Part shown: positions 54,983 through 63,869 of the stretch, one piece after another
Layout: each line of letters begins with the position of its first letter
Position numbering within the stretch: the stretch's first letter is position 1
Source of the DNA: CAYNWT01 sp964485095
GTDB taxonomy: Bacteria; Planctomycetota; Planctomycetia; Planctomycetales; Planctomycetaceae
NCBI GenBank assembly: GCA_964485095.1
Contig: CAZAIB010000011.1
Location: forward strand, 26,445 to 90,444
Reading direction: 5' to 3'
DNA length: 64,000 nucleotides
Notes under the pieces: model-generated
The model's database searches: none
The model's input: only the letters and a program-made list of their open reading frames with translations
What the model was told of the DNA's origin: nothing
Program-made: the position numbers and the translations under genes

Positions 54983-55159
54983 TCAATCCTCCCTGACGGA
55001 TCGTCGCCGGCAAAGCGTGCGGTCCCGGTTCGAAACTCTTCGGCCGTTAAAGCCTTTAAACTTTAGCCGACAGTTGAAATGGTCATGACTGGAAGAACCC
55101 GTAAGGTTCAACAAGCTGGTTCCGTCCAACTAACGACACTGCCGCGTGTCTGACTTTGG
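54983..55159. other. Upstream region of the sigma-factor gene
   Basis: No gene seen. It holds an A/T-rich palindrome-like stretch TTAAAGCCTTTAAACTTTA (about 55047-55065) that may be part of the sigma-gene promoter. Confidence 0.35.
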
Positions 55160-55411
55160 TTACTCGTAGGGGTCTTGGTTGATGTCAGTCACGTTGCGAC
55201 GAAGGGGAGAGAGGTCGAACGTGTTGGCGGCTAGATATCGAATGGTAGGAAGCCGTGTCCAGACGGCGGAGCCTGCAAAGATTCGACTTTCGCCGCGCAC
55301 CTTGTTTGCCCAGTTGATTGCGGCAATATGCACCGAACCCATTGAAAGCGATCGGCAGAACACGACTCGCGGGTTCCGGTCATAATGATTGTCAATCAAC
55401 CGACCGCGCAT
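55160..55411 (-). CDS. Doubtful small protein, 83 residues or shorter
   Basis: An open frame directly after the M48 gene terminator. The first ATG overlaps that terminator; an inner ATG at 55342 gives 60 residues. The end, RRNVTDINQDPYE, looks protein-like and the composition is not grossly biased, but no family is recognised and no ribosome site is convincing. Confidence 0.25.
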   Translation of the reverse strand: MRGRLIDNHYDRNPRVVFCRSLSMGSVHIAAINWANKVRGESRIFAGSAVWTRLPTIRYLAANTFDLSPLRRNVTDINQDPYE

Positions 55412-55412
55412 G

Positions 55413-55442
55413 AAAAAGGGCCGACACTTTGGTGTCGACCCT
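55413..55442 (-). terminator. Rho-independent terminator of the M48 protease gene
   Basis: Minus-strand stem GGGTCGACAC / GTGTCGGCCC with one mismatch and a 4-base loop, followed by five T. It lies 28 bases after the protease stop codon. Confidence 0.85.
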
Positions 55443-55469
55443 GTCTGAGTCTCACGGAACCAACTGGCT

Positions 55470-56327
55470 TTACTGAATCAGCATCTCGCCCTTGCCGTAC
55501 TTCTGTGGCGCGGCCTGGTATAGCTGCATTGCTTCCGGCAGCAACTGCCGTAGTTCTTCACTTCGACGACCGTGAGACGGGTGAGTGGAAAGGAACTCGG
55601 CGGGGGCACCCTGAGTGGCCTGCCCGAATCGTTCCCAGAACAACGGAGCCTCACTGGGGTCGTAGCCAGCCTTGGCCATGTAGATGAGTCCAATATGGTC
55701 GGCTTCCGATTCGTGCTTCCGACTAAACGGCAGGATGGCTCCGTACTTGGAACCGACGCCATAGACCGTCTGCACAATCTCTCTGGTCTTCTCACTTTGA
55801 TTCTGCGTGACCATCCCGATGGCGGTCTTCACGCCATTGGAGATCGAATTGTGAGCCATCCGTTCGCCCCCGTGCCGAGCGGTCGCGTGTGCGATCTCGT
55901 GAGACATAACGACCGCCAAGCCGGCCTCGTTCAGGCAGATTGGAAGGATGCCTTCGTGGATTGCCACTTTCCCGCCCGGTAGCGCGAACGCGTTTTGTTG
56001 GGCAGACTGAATGACTCTGAATTCCCACTGGTAGTCGGGTTTTTCAGCAACGGCCGCGATTCGACGCCCAACGCGTTCAACCATTTCCCGGTAGCGTTGG
56101 TTGGGCGACATCGTTTCTTCTTTAAGCAAATCGTTGTAGGCGGCGACGCCCATTTCGACTTCTCGTGATTCCGGAATCAGCGGGTTAAGAACCTGCCGAC
56201 GGTTCGTCACAGGCGTGGTACGACACCCGGTCCAGATAATGGACGCAATCGCGAACGCAATCAACAAGCTTGTGGCTCGCGTGCTTCTACGGCTCCAGTC
56301 CAGCTTCTTCCATGAACGCGACGACAT
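55470..56327 (-). CDS. M48-family metalloprotease lipoprotein
   Basis: A 285-residue zinc protease. The N-terminus has a long basic start, a hydrophobic helix and a lipobox-like WTGC (C35), so it is probably a membrane lipoprotein. The zinc site is HEIAH at residues 143-147, with the third ligand in ESEADHIGL (E206). Such LoiP/BepA/Oma1-like proteases clear misfolded envelope proteins. The LSTHPSHGRRSEEL segment near the end is typical of the group. Single gene with its own terminator. Confidence 0.93.
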   Translation of the reverse strand: MSSRSWKKLDWSRRSTRATSLLIAFAIASIIWTGCRTTPVTNRRQVLNPLIPESREVEMGVAAYNDLLKEETMSPNQRYREMVERVGRRIAAVAEKPDYQWEFRVIQSAQQNAFALPGGKVAIHEGILPICLNEAGLAVVMSHEIAHATARHGGERMAHNSISNGVKTAIGMVTQNQSEKTREIVQTVYGVGSKYGAILPFSRKHESEADHIGLIYMAKAGYDPSEAPLFWERFGQATQGAPAEFLSTHPSHGRRSEELRQLLPEAMQLYQAAPQKYGKGEMLIQ

Positions 56328-56689
56328 CGGTTCCCTCCGGTGGCGAATGCAAACTCAAATTCAAGTACGTCCCACTACCAGTGCGCGCACGGTGAACCCG
56401 TGCCTCGTTCTGGCGGCAGATTTATAGGGACAAGTCCCGAATGGGCACAATCCCGGATGGCGCCGCGTTCTGAAGTGACCTGAAAGCAGCAGTTTTTGCA
56501 GCTTGCGTGTTCTCAAAGTCCATCGGAGAGACAACTGAACGGCCAGGCAGAGCACAAAGTGACCATCACGGCGTGCGAACTGCTTCCCGCAGAATCGGAC
56601 TAATCCTCAAGGTTTACCACGCCTGTTTCCGATCTCATGAAAGACAAGGTGCGCTCCATTGGCGCGCGGTATGTGGTGAGGGTGCTTCG
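56328..56689. other. Intergenic region upstream of the disordered membrane protein
   Basis: About 360 bases between two divergent genes. An in-frame extension of the downstream gene reaches 56507, but the ribosome site and protein quality favour the later start. Nothing else recognised. Confidence 0.4.
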
Positions 56690-57364
56690 ATGTTTCGAGC
56701 GATTGGCAATGCAATTCGATACGTGGTGACATCTCCAATGCGGTTCTACCGCTGGGTTGTGGAGTGCATTGTTGCCATTCGAAAGTTCCTCGACACCAGA
56801 CGGAACCAGCTATGCGCTTCGATCATCGCAATCATGATGGCGGTTGTTGGAGTCCAGTTGCGGCAGACCGGCTACGCTGATGCTCGACCGGGTGAATACG
56901 CCGCGTTGGAATTTGAGGAACTGGAAGAACCGTCGGAGGAAGTTCCGCCTGTCAAGAAGAAGCGAACACGAGCCACGCTGCGGCAGGCGATGGCTAACTC
57001 ATTGCAAGCCATCAAATCGCGGCTTCCATCGTTCTCCAGCGAAGACGAACCAGAGACAGTGGCCGATCCAGCTCCCGTGGCCGCTCCCGAGGTTCCCAAA
57101 GTCCAGAAGATTCCGCACCTGGCGGACACACCAAAGCTTCCGACGGCACCGGTGGTCACTGTCTCACAACAGCGAACGGAACTGACAGTTCCAACTATTC
57201 CGAAACCGGCACCACCACGGCGTCAGCGACTCATCCTGCCAGAACCGACCATCATCGATCTTTCGGACATCGAAGATCCAAAGCCGGACATCGCTTCGCT
57301 AAGCGGTTTGATTGAGACCGACGACGATGATGATGACGACGATTCAATTTTCGATCAGGACTGA
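56690..57364 (+). CDS. Single-pass membrane protein with Pro-rich disordered tail
   Basis: A 224-residue protein, starting at ATG 56690 behind GAGGGTG. Residues 1-40 are amphipathic and basic (MFRAIGNAIRYVVTSPMRFY); a membrane helix lies at about 42-58 (CASIIAIMMAVVGVQL). The rest is rich in Pro, Glu and Lys with a patch KKKRTRATLRQAM and an acidic Asp-rich ending. No known domain. An envelope-spanning or scaffold role is conceivable only by analogy with other Pro-rich tails. Confidence 0.6.
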   Translation: MFRAIGNAIRYVVTSPMRFYRWVVECIVAIRKFLDTRRNQLCASIIAIMMAVVGVQLRQTGYADARPGEYAALEFEELEEPSEEVPPVKKKRTRATLRQAMANSLQAIKSRLPSFSSEDEPETVADPAPVAAPEVPKVQKIPHLADTPKLPTAPVVTVSQQRTELTVPTIPKPAPPRRQRLILPEPTIIDLSDIEDPKPDIASLSGLIETDDDDDDDDSIFDQD

Positions 57365-57381
57365 ACTCGGCCAATGCTGAG

Positions 57382-58194
57382 CTAAGCGACAGACAGCTTC
57401 CAAACCATCATCGCGCCCAGCATGATGATGAGTCCTGAGAACGCTATCTGCAGCGTCGATTGCTTCAACCCATCCGCGACGCGCACGGCGATCGCACTGG
57501 CCACGATGGAACTGACGGCAAACAGAATTGCAACGTCCCATCTAACCTGGCTGCTGGTGCTCGCAGCGATCCCAACGGCGCAGTTCAGGCTGATGACGAC
57601 CAGCGATGTGCCGGCCGCGACTTTCATTGGAAGTTGGAACACAAGAACCAGTACCGGCACAATCATGAATCCGCCGCCCACGCCAAGGAAGCCGGTGATG
57701 AAGCCAATGCCAAGGCTGGCCAGGATAAACAGAATCCACCGCGGAACCTCTGCCACGGCTTGTTTTACCGCTTCGGTTGGCGGCATTGTCGGACTGTGTT
57801 CGGCTTTGCGTCCGCGCAGTCCTTTCCGCAACATCAACGCCGCAACCACCAGCATCAACAGCGCCAACACAGCGTACATCGCGCGTTCGGCGATGGCGGG
57901 ATCCATGCCCGAGAACCGAATGAACCGCGCGCCGATGGCGGCGCCGACCATCCCCAAAGCGGACATGGTCAGGCCCGTCCTAAAGTCAATGGTCCCCTTG
58001 CGCCAGTGCATACCGGCGGCAAACATCGCGCAGGTTCCGACAATAATCTTGGCAAGCAGCGACGCTTCTTCGCCACTAGTTCCTATACCAAACACAAGCG
58101 CGGGCCAGACAAGGATGCCTCCTCCTCCGCCCAGCGCACCAAGGCAAAAGCCGACCAAAGCCCCACAGAACAAGGCCAGCAGAATTGTGTTCAT
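57382..58194 (-). CDS. TauE/SafE-family sulfite or organic-anion exporter
   Basis: A 270-residue protein with about eight membrane helices. The family repeat is seen twice: FCLGALGGGGGILVWPALV at the start and FITGFLGVGGGFMIVPVLVL in the second half. These permeases export sulfite, sulfoacetate or related anions. No sulfur-metabolism gene is adjacent, so the substrate is open. An antisense frame of similar length is a shadow. Confidence 0.94.
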   Translation of the reverse strand: MNTILLALFCGALVGFCLGALGGGGGILVWPALVFGIGTSGEEASLLAKIIVGTCAMFAAGMHWRKGTIDFRTGLTMSALGMVGAAIGARFIRFSGMDPAIAERAMYAVLALLMLVVAALMLRKGLRGRKAEHSPTMPPTEAVKQAVAEVPRWILFILASLGIGFITGFLGVGGGFMIVPVLVLVFQLPMKVAAGTSLVVISLNCAVGIAASTSSQVRWDVAILFAVSSIVASAIAVRVADGLKQSTLQIAFSGLIIMLGAMMVWKLSVA

Positions 58195-58262
58195 GGCAAC
58201 GTCCTGTTGCGGCAGATGTTGGCCGCGGGAATCAACGCTTCCAAGTTAGTCCGCGTTGGTGG

Positions 58263-60752
58263 CTACTTGAACGTCGCTTTTGTTGTGATCTCCGAATTGC
58301 CTTCGGTAATTTCAATCGATTGGTTAGCCGAAACGTTCTTGAACTCCTGCGTCTCCCCGGTTGGCCAACGGACAGACAGCGAATCAATCGTGTCCGCTTC
58401 GCCGGCGCCGATCCAGATCTCTGATGGACCGTTCGACATGAAGCCAACAGTCGGAAACAAATCTCTGACAACCTGGCGGTCCCCGATTTTTGCTATGACT
58501 CGTGAGCCGACCCCGAACTTGTTACTTGTGGTTCCGACCAGCCGAATTTTGACTCGGTGCCCCTGCGGTGTCTGATTCAGGAACAGTCGCAACGATCCGC
58601 CGCCCACGGATGCAACCAACAAATCCACGGCTCCATCGCCATTGAAGTCAGCCGGAATCGCACCTCGCGAGTCAGAAACCAGATCGACAGCTGATGTAAA
58701 CGACGCGTCAATGAACCCGCTTCCTGAGTTGTTGAGGAATAGCCGATTGCGTTGGAAGCTGTGCACATTCAGTTTCATCATGTCGGTGACATCATCGTTC
58801 ATCGCCCAAAACTCGCCCGCGTCGTCGTCCACCTTGCCGATCTTCGGAATCATTTCGTCTCTACCGTCGGGGGCACTAAGAATGCGTCGCCAATAGCAGG
58901 TATCCATATCCTGCCCGTTCAACTGGCTACTGCGGAATCCAGAGGCTCCGTAGAGATCCAGCCAGCCGTCGTTGTCGACATCAAACATCGCGGCACCCCA
59001 CGAATAGCCGACCTGGCCGACACCAGCCGTCCCAGTGATGTCGATCAGATTCGTGTTTTCGCCGAGCCGATAGAGGCGGCTGCCTGAGCACAAATCCTTC
59101 ATCCGGTCATAGCTTCTGGCCTCCGGGTAGTTCTCCTGCGAAACGTTCTCAACCAGTCTGTTACCGGCTCTCGAATAGATCCCGGAAAGGTACAGATCCG
59201 GACGACCATCGTTGTCGATATCGCCAGACGTCGCGCCACCCGCGAATCCAGTGATGCGTGTGGGCTGGATTGACTCCGACACATCCTTGAATGTCCCATC
59301 GCCATTATTGATGAACAGCTGACTCTCGCTGAGATCGTTCACAACAAACAGATCGGGGTAGTGGTCTTCATTGGCAAACAACCAAACCGCGCCCGTCGAA
59401 TCACCGTCGCCACCGGAAATGTTTGCGGTCTCCGTGACATTCTCAAAGCCTCCGTCACCAATGTTGCGCCACAACTGATTCCCAACCCCGGTGGCGGGAG
59501 TAAGCCACGACGCTGATACAGCACTTGCCCCAAACGGGACGAACAAGTCAACAAGCCCGTCACAATCAAAGTCGCACGGACAGACCGCGCCGGGGGTTGC
59601 AAATAGAGCCAAACCGGACTGCCCGGTGACCAGTTCCAACTTCTTGCCGTCGACATTGCGATGCAGTTCTCGATCACAAAGAAGATCCAGGTAGCCGTCG
59701 TTGTCGAAATCGAACCATGTAATCACTGGAGCGATGTTAGTATTCATTTCGTCTCTAAGGCCCAGCAACCGCGTTGCATACGCGAACTCACCGTTATCGT
59801 TTCGGAAGATGACCCGCTTGCGACCGTCGGCGACTGCAATGTCCGGATCTCCGTCTCCATCGAAGTCGGCGACCGCTGTTTGAAAGCGGTGTGGCGGCAC
59901 TCCTTCCTGCTTGATGTTTGATCCGCTTCCCTGTCGCTGGTTTCGCCAGTTGTCGAAGGGCCGCAGGACCATGTTGTGGTTCAGGCCATCCAGCTCTTCC
60001 ATCATTGCGAGATTTCCGAACTGCACGGTCTCTTCATTGACTGACCAGTTCCCGATGGAAGATTTCGTATCGAGTTTCCCTTCGTCTTCAATTTCAAATC
60101 TGACTGAATGAGTCGACTTGACCTCGCATGAATTTCCGTCTTCCGTTTTCCCCATGGCGTGCAGTTCAAGACGTGAGTCCCAAACGGAAGTCTCTTCCTG
60201 CTTCAGTGACAGCACACGAAGATTCACGGAAGTGAAGGTCGCCATCTTCTTCGTCGATTCCAGAAGCAGGCCAACGACATCGTCTGCCGACGACGAACCA
60301 TCGGTTTCTCTGAACTGCCGCGTCGTCCCCTGAACAACTCCGTGTTTGTGTTCCTTTGTTTCAGCGACGGCCAGTCCGGGCCCGGAGTAGCCGTTCAGGA
60401 AGAACTTAGCCAGTTTCTCTGCATCGCGCGACTTCAACGCAGCGCCGAAGACGTCTCCAAACCGCTTCTCGATTTCGAACGCGACGTGTTCGACACCCCA
60501 AATCGCCAACTGCTCTTCTGCGCCGAGCGGTATGTCGGTTCGAATATCTGCGATGGGGGTATTGGCCCCGACTTTCATCTCAATCTGTTCCTGTCCCTGC
60601 TTTTTCTGCCCCACGAACTCATCTTCTTCGACAGGTATAAGAATCGCGACGGCGAACAGACCGGCCAGCACCAGCAGGAAGGAAATGGTACCGATGACGA
60701 TAAGTTTTATGGGTGGACCCGGAGGTTCGAACTCTTCGTGTAATGCGTTCAT
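58263..60752 (-). CDS. CRTAC1-family protein (FG-GAP/VCBS repeats with ASPIC/UnbV domain)
   Basis: An 829-residue protein starting at ATG 60752 (MNALHEEFEPPGPP); a GTG 21 codons upstream is possible. One membrane helix lies near residues 16-39, the rest is outside. Residues 90-230 are a mixed domain; then several FG-GAP/VCBS beta-propeller repeats with calcium loops: DFDGDGDPDIAVAD, DFDNDGYLDLLCD, DIDNDGRPDLYLS, DVDNDGWLDLYGA, DFNGDGAVDLLVA. The C-terminus is an ASPIC/UnbV domain (WIGAGEADTIDSLSVRWPTGE). Such proteins are abundant in planctomycetes, probably in surface binding; function unproven. Confidence 0.92.
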   Translation of the reverse strand: MNALHEEFEPPGPPIKLIVIGTISFLLVLAGLFAVAILIPVEEDEFVGQKKQGQEQIEMKVGANTPIADIRTDIPLGAEEQLAIWGVEHVAFEIEKRFGDVFGAALKSRDAEKLAKFFLNGYSGPGLAVAETKEHKHGVVQGTTRQFRETDGSSSADDVVGLLLESTKKMATFTSVNLRVLSLKQEETSVWDSRLELHAMGKTEDGNSCEVKSTHSVRFEIEDEGKLDTKSSIGNWSVNEETVQFGNLAMMEELDGLNHNMVLRPFDNWRNQRQGSGSNIKQEGVPPHRFQTAVADFDGDGDPDIAVADGRKRVIFRNDNGEFAYATRLLGLRDEMNTNIAPVITWFDFDNDGYLDLLCDRELHRNVDGKKLELVTGQSGLALFATPGAVCPCDFDCDGLVDLFVPFGASAVSASWLTPATGVGNQLWRNIGDGGFENVTETANISGGDGDSTGAVWLFANEDHYPDLFVVNDLSESQLFINNGDGTFKDVSESIQPTRITGFAGGATSGDIDNDGRPDLYLSGIYSRAGNRLVENVSQENYPEARSYDRMKDLCSGSRLYRLGENTNLIDITGTAGVGQVGYSWGAAMFDVDNDGWLDLYGASGFRSSQLNGQDMDTCYWRRILSAPDGRDEMIPKIGKVDDDAGEFWAMNDDVTDMMKLNVHSFQRNRLFLNNSGSGFIDASFTSAVDLVSDSRGAIPADFNGDGAVDLLVASVGGGSLRLFLNQTPQGHRVKIRLVGTTSNKFGVGSRVIAKIGDRQVVRDLFPTVGFMSNGPSEIWIGAGEADTIDSLSVRWPTGETQEFKNVSANQSIEITEGNSEITTKATFK

Positions 60753-60925
60753 GGAGGAAGTGTATCCATCGAAATCGGGAGATTCACCACTTCTGGCAAT
60801 GATGCAGAAGGACACTATTCCGCGATATGGGCTGTTGAACTAAAAAACGGGACTCAGCTAACGAACCTACGTTCAAAACACTTGTCCTGCTGGCTGGATC
60901 ACGGGACAAAAGCACAGGCTAATCG

Positions 60926-62602
60926 ATGACAGACGAAAATACCGAACGCTTGGACTTTGTCCGCCAGATCGTGCAGGACGATCTTGATTCCAACAAGTGG
61001 AACGGCGCTGTCCAAACGCGGTTCCCTCCCGAACCCAATGGGTATCTGCACATTGGTCACGCAAAATCCATCTGCCTGAACTTCGGCATCGCGGCTGAGT
61101 TCGGAGGCAAATGCAATCTGCGGTTCGATGACACCAACCCGGCCAAGGAAGAGACCGAATACGTCGAATCCATTAAGGCCGACGTCAAGTGGCTGGGTTT
61201 CGACTGGGAAGATCGGCTGTTCTTCGCCTCAGACTACTTCGACCAGTTGTTCGACTACGCTTGTCAGCTTATCAACGACGGCAAGGCGTACGTCGATAGT
61301 CAGGACATCGAACAGATTCGTCAGGGCCGCGGCACGTCGTCCACGCCCGGCACAAACAGCCCACACCGTGACCGATCGGTTCAGGAGAACCTCGATCTGT
61401 TCCACGAGATGCGTTCCGGAATCCATCCCGACGGCGCGCATGTGTTGCGTGCGAAAATCGATATGGGCGCGAAGCATCTGATTCTGCGAGATCCACTGCT
61501 CTACCGAATTCGGCACGAACACCATCACCGCACCGGTGACAAGTGGTGCATCTACCCCATGTACGACTTCGCGCACGGCCAATCGGATTCGATTGAGGGA
61601 ATCACTCATTCTGTGTGCACGCTGGAATTCGAAAACCATCGCCCATTGTACGACTGGTTCTGCGAGAACCTCGGCATCCACCACCCGCAGCAAATCGAAT
61701 TCGCGAGGCTTAACTTGACCTACACGGTCATGAGCAAACGCAAGCTATTGGAACTCGTGCAAACCGGCGTCGTCAGCAGCTGGGACGATCCGCGCATGCC
61801 GACGATTAGCGGCATCCGTCGTCGCGGCTTCACCCCCGAAGCGATGCGTGCGTTTTGCGATCACATTGGGATTACTCGATTCAACGGCGTGACGGATCGC
61901 GTCGTCCTGGAGAACTTCCAACGCGAAGATCTCAACAAGAGGTGCGAACGCCGAATGGCGGTTCTGGATCCGCTGAAGGTTGTCATCACCAACTACCCGG
62001 AAGGTGAGACCGAAGAACTGGAAGCCATCAACAACCCGGAAGACGAATCAGCCGGAACACGGATGGTTCCGTTCTCACGCGAGTTCTACATCGAACGCGC
62101 GGACTTTATGGAGGACGCTCCGAAGAAATTCTTCCGCCTGTCTGTCGGTCGCGAAGTCCGGTTGCGGTATGCCTACTTCGTTACCTGCACCGAAGCCATC
62201 AAAGACGACGATGGAAACATCACTGAGCTACGTTGCACCTACGACCCGGCCACCCGCGGCGGCGATTCGCCCGACGGTCGCAAAGTAAAAGGAACACTGC
62301 ACTGGGTTTCAGTACAACACGCAGTCACCGCCGAAGTGCGGCTGTACGATCACCTGTTTAAGGTTGAGAACCCAAACGATGTTCCCGAAGGAACCGACTG
62401 GAAAGACAACCTGAACGAAGACTCGCTCAAGGTTCTCGAAACCTGCTACCTGGAACCATCACTGACCGAATTCAAAGCCGGCGACCGCTGTCAGTTTGAA
62501 CGCCTCGGCTACTTCTGCGTCGATCCGGATTCCACGGACGACAAACAAGTCTTCAACCGCACAGTGGCACTAAGAGATTCGTGGAGCAAGAAGAAAAAGT
62601 AA
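60926..62602 (+). CDS. glnS: Glutaminyl-tRNA synthetase
   Basis: A 558-residue class I synthetase charging tRNA-Gln in the cytoplasm. The HIGH motif is HIGH at residues 42-45 within PPEPNGYLHIGHAKS, and the KMSKS-equivalent is VMSKRKL near residue 270. GlnRS-specific parts include FDDTNPAKEETEYVESI and SWDDPRMPTISGIRRRGF, followed by the two beta-barrel anticodon-binding domains. Many bacteria instead make Gln-tRNA by the GatCAB route; the presence of GlnRS implies direct charging. Length is normal. Confidence 0.97.
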   Translation: MTDENTERLDFVRQIVQDDLDSNKWNGAVQTRFPPEPNGYLHIGHAKSICLNFGIAAEFGGKCNLRFDDTNPAKEETEYVESIKADVKWLGFDWEDRLFFASDYFDQLFDYACQLINDGKAYVDSQDIEQIRQGRGTSSTPGTNSPHRDRSVQENLDLFHEMRSGIHPDGAHVLRAKIDMGAKHLILRDPLLYRIRHEHHHRTGDKWCIYPMYDFAHGQSDSIEGITHSVCTLEFENHRPLYDWFCENLGIHHPQQIEFARLNLTYTVMSKRKLLELVQTGVVSSWDDPRMPTISGIRRRGFTPEAMRAFCDHIGITRFNGVTDRVVLENFQREDLNKRCERRMAVLDPLKVVITNYPEGETEELEAINNPEDESAGTRMVPFSREFYIERADFMEDAPKKFFRLSVGREVRLRYAYFVTCTEAIKDDDGNITELRCTYDPATRGGDSPDGRKVKGTLHWVSVQHAVTAEVRLYDHLFKVENPNDVPEGTDWKDNLNEDSLKVLETCYLEPSLTEFKAGDRCQFERLGYFCVDPDSTDDKQVFNRTVALRDSWSKKKK

Positions 62603-62638
62603 CATCGATGCTCAGACAGCGCCGCCAACCACTCATCA

Positions 62639-62788
62639 CTAAAAAGGCTTGAGAATCGCGCACAAAGCCCAGGTTGAAGCGGCGACAGCGCCGAGCGTGA
62701 TTGGCCAGAATTCGATCGCCATCAACAGGATTAGCACTGGCCCGGAAAGTGTTGGTCCGCAGGCAAGCATCGTTGTAGTTAGTGGCAT
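62639..62788 (-). CDS. 49-residue membrane microprotein
   Basis: Open from ATG (62788) to TAG (62639). The product begins MPLTTTMLACGPTLSG and continues with a hydrophobic stretch of about 30 residues (PVLILLMAIEFWPITLGAVAAS), ending ALCAILKPF. An AGGGAGAA ribosome site lies six bases upstream. Convergent with glnS, with only 36 bases between the stops. No family recognised. The good ribosome site and the consistent hydrophobic profile make it likely real. Confidence 0.6.
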   Translation of the reverse strand: MPLTTTMLACGPTLSGPVLILLMAIEFWPITLGAVAASTWALCAILKPF

Positions 62789-62957
62789 CGCGTTCTCCCT
62801 TCTTGAGTTCACTTCAGAGAATGCGAACGCCGTTCCAATTCAGTTCCTGGCCGCGTTCGCCTAAGGAAAACGGTCGACGTGTCGGAAAAAGCGGTTAGAA
62901 CTATGCACACTGTGCAGTTCAGTGACTGCAGCCGCGTCAAACAGCAAGAGCCGCAAA

Positions 62958-63599
62958 ATGTACTACCTTTGCATTGTCGTCCGCACGGACGAATCTCACC
63001 CCGAGCACGCCACCATCGATCAGGCGTACGTTGACTGCTGGGTCGAACGAGACACTGAAGCCGAAGCGGTTGAGGCTGCCACGAACCTCATCACAGCCGA
63101 ACCGTGGATCATTGAACGAGTTGAAGGTGCCGAGATCGTGACCGCAGCGAACTACGTCGACGACCCTGAAGCACGGCAGTACTACGAACAGGCAGTGAAG
63201 GACAAAGAAGTTCTGATGTTCCACACGGCGCCGCGGTGTTCGACTTACTTCCTGCAGTACGATGTCAAACGTGACACGCCCGACGAACGCGGACTCACCA
63301 GCGCGGAAGCAACCATTTGGATTTCCAACGACTGCGTGATTGAGAACGAACCAAAGCCCGACCAGATCGATGTGTTCGACCCGGAATTCTGGTCGAAACG
63401 CGCCGATACGGTTCAGGAAATCGCGAAAGGAATCCTGGCCGAAGAAGGCTGGGAGATTGCCGGCGTCATTCAGCACTTTCCCTTCGAAAATCGAGCCGTT
63501 GAAGAACAGCCCGATCTCGCTGAGTTCGTCGATAACGCTGAAGACAACGGGATGAGCCTGGTTATCTGGGACGGAAAAGACGACGCCGACGCAAGCTGA
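62958..63599 (+). CDS. Uncharacterised soluble protein, 213 residues
   Basis: Start ATG 62958 (MYYLCIVVRTDESHPEH) with an AAGAG stretch upstream; a GTG at 62922 adds 12 low-value residues. Two halves look alike: an N-terminal alpha/beta part with DCWVERDTEAEAVEAATNLITAE and PWIIERVEGAEIV, and a second with TIWISNDCVIEN and WSKRADTVQEIAKGILAEEGWEIAGVI. This suggests a duplicated ferredoxin-like fold. No catalytic motif. The stop is 18 bases from an attC-like palindrome, so it could be a gene cassette. Confidence 0.75.
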   Translation: MYYLCIVVRTDESHPEHATIDQAYVDCWVERDTEAEAVEAATNLITAEPWIIERVEGAEIVTAANYVDDPEARQYYEQAVKDKEVLMFHTAPRCSTYFLQYDVKRDTPDERGLTSAEATIWISNDCVIENEPKPDQIDVFDPEFWSKRADTVQEIAKGILAEEGWEIAGVIQHFPFENRAVEEQPDLAEFVDNAEDNGMSLVIWDGKDDADAS

Positions 63600-63617
63600 A
63601 CCAGACCTGATCGTGCG

Positions 63618-63690
63618 ATAACACGTCAGAAATGTAACCGACTGAGGCCCCTCAGTCGGTTCGTCGCAAAGCGACGAGTTTGCGTGTTAT
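63618..63690. repeat. attC-like nested palindrome
   Basis: Outer arms ATAACACG (63618-63625) and CGTGTTAT (63683-63690). Inside are two perfect hairpins: AACCGACTGAGG / CCTCAGTCGGTT (63636-63661, 2-base loop) and CGTCGC-AAA-GCGACG (63662-63676). The outer stem can be extended past single unpaired bases (T, G), as in integron attC sites. The 3' arm GTTAT resembles the attC core but departs from GTTRRRY. It could also be a strong terminator plus chance repeats. Confidence 0.45.
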
Positions 63691-63869
63691 GCCGAGTGAT
63701 TAAAGTTCCAAGCGACAACGCCACTGTTCGAACGGCGTCTGGCACCCGATTAGCGAAATTCACTTCACTCGTGGGCCGCCCATTCCACTCCGGCGGCAAA
63801 CGCCTGGTCATGTCTCGATTGACCGTTTTCTCTGGTGGGACTTCTGAAGTCACGGCGCACGGACTGCTC
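63691..63869. other. Region between the attC-like palindrome and the transposase fragment
   Basis: No gene recognised. The sequence has an ACGCC / GGCGT hairpin near 63719-63740. A minus-strand frame here is not protein-like. Confidence 0.3.

Noticed and set aside
57422..58575. Long plus-strand frames (275 and 371 residues) over the TauE/SafE gene
   Set aside because: The minus-strand product is a clear permease with both family repeats; the plus-strand frames are antisense shadows.
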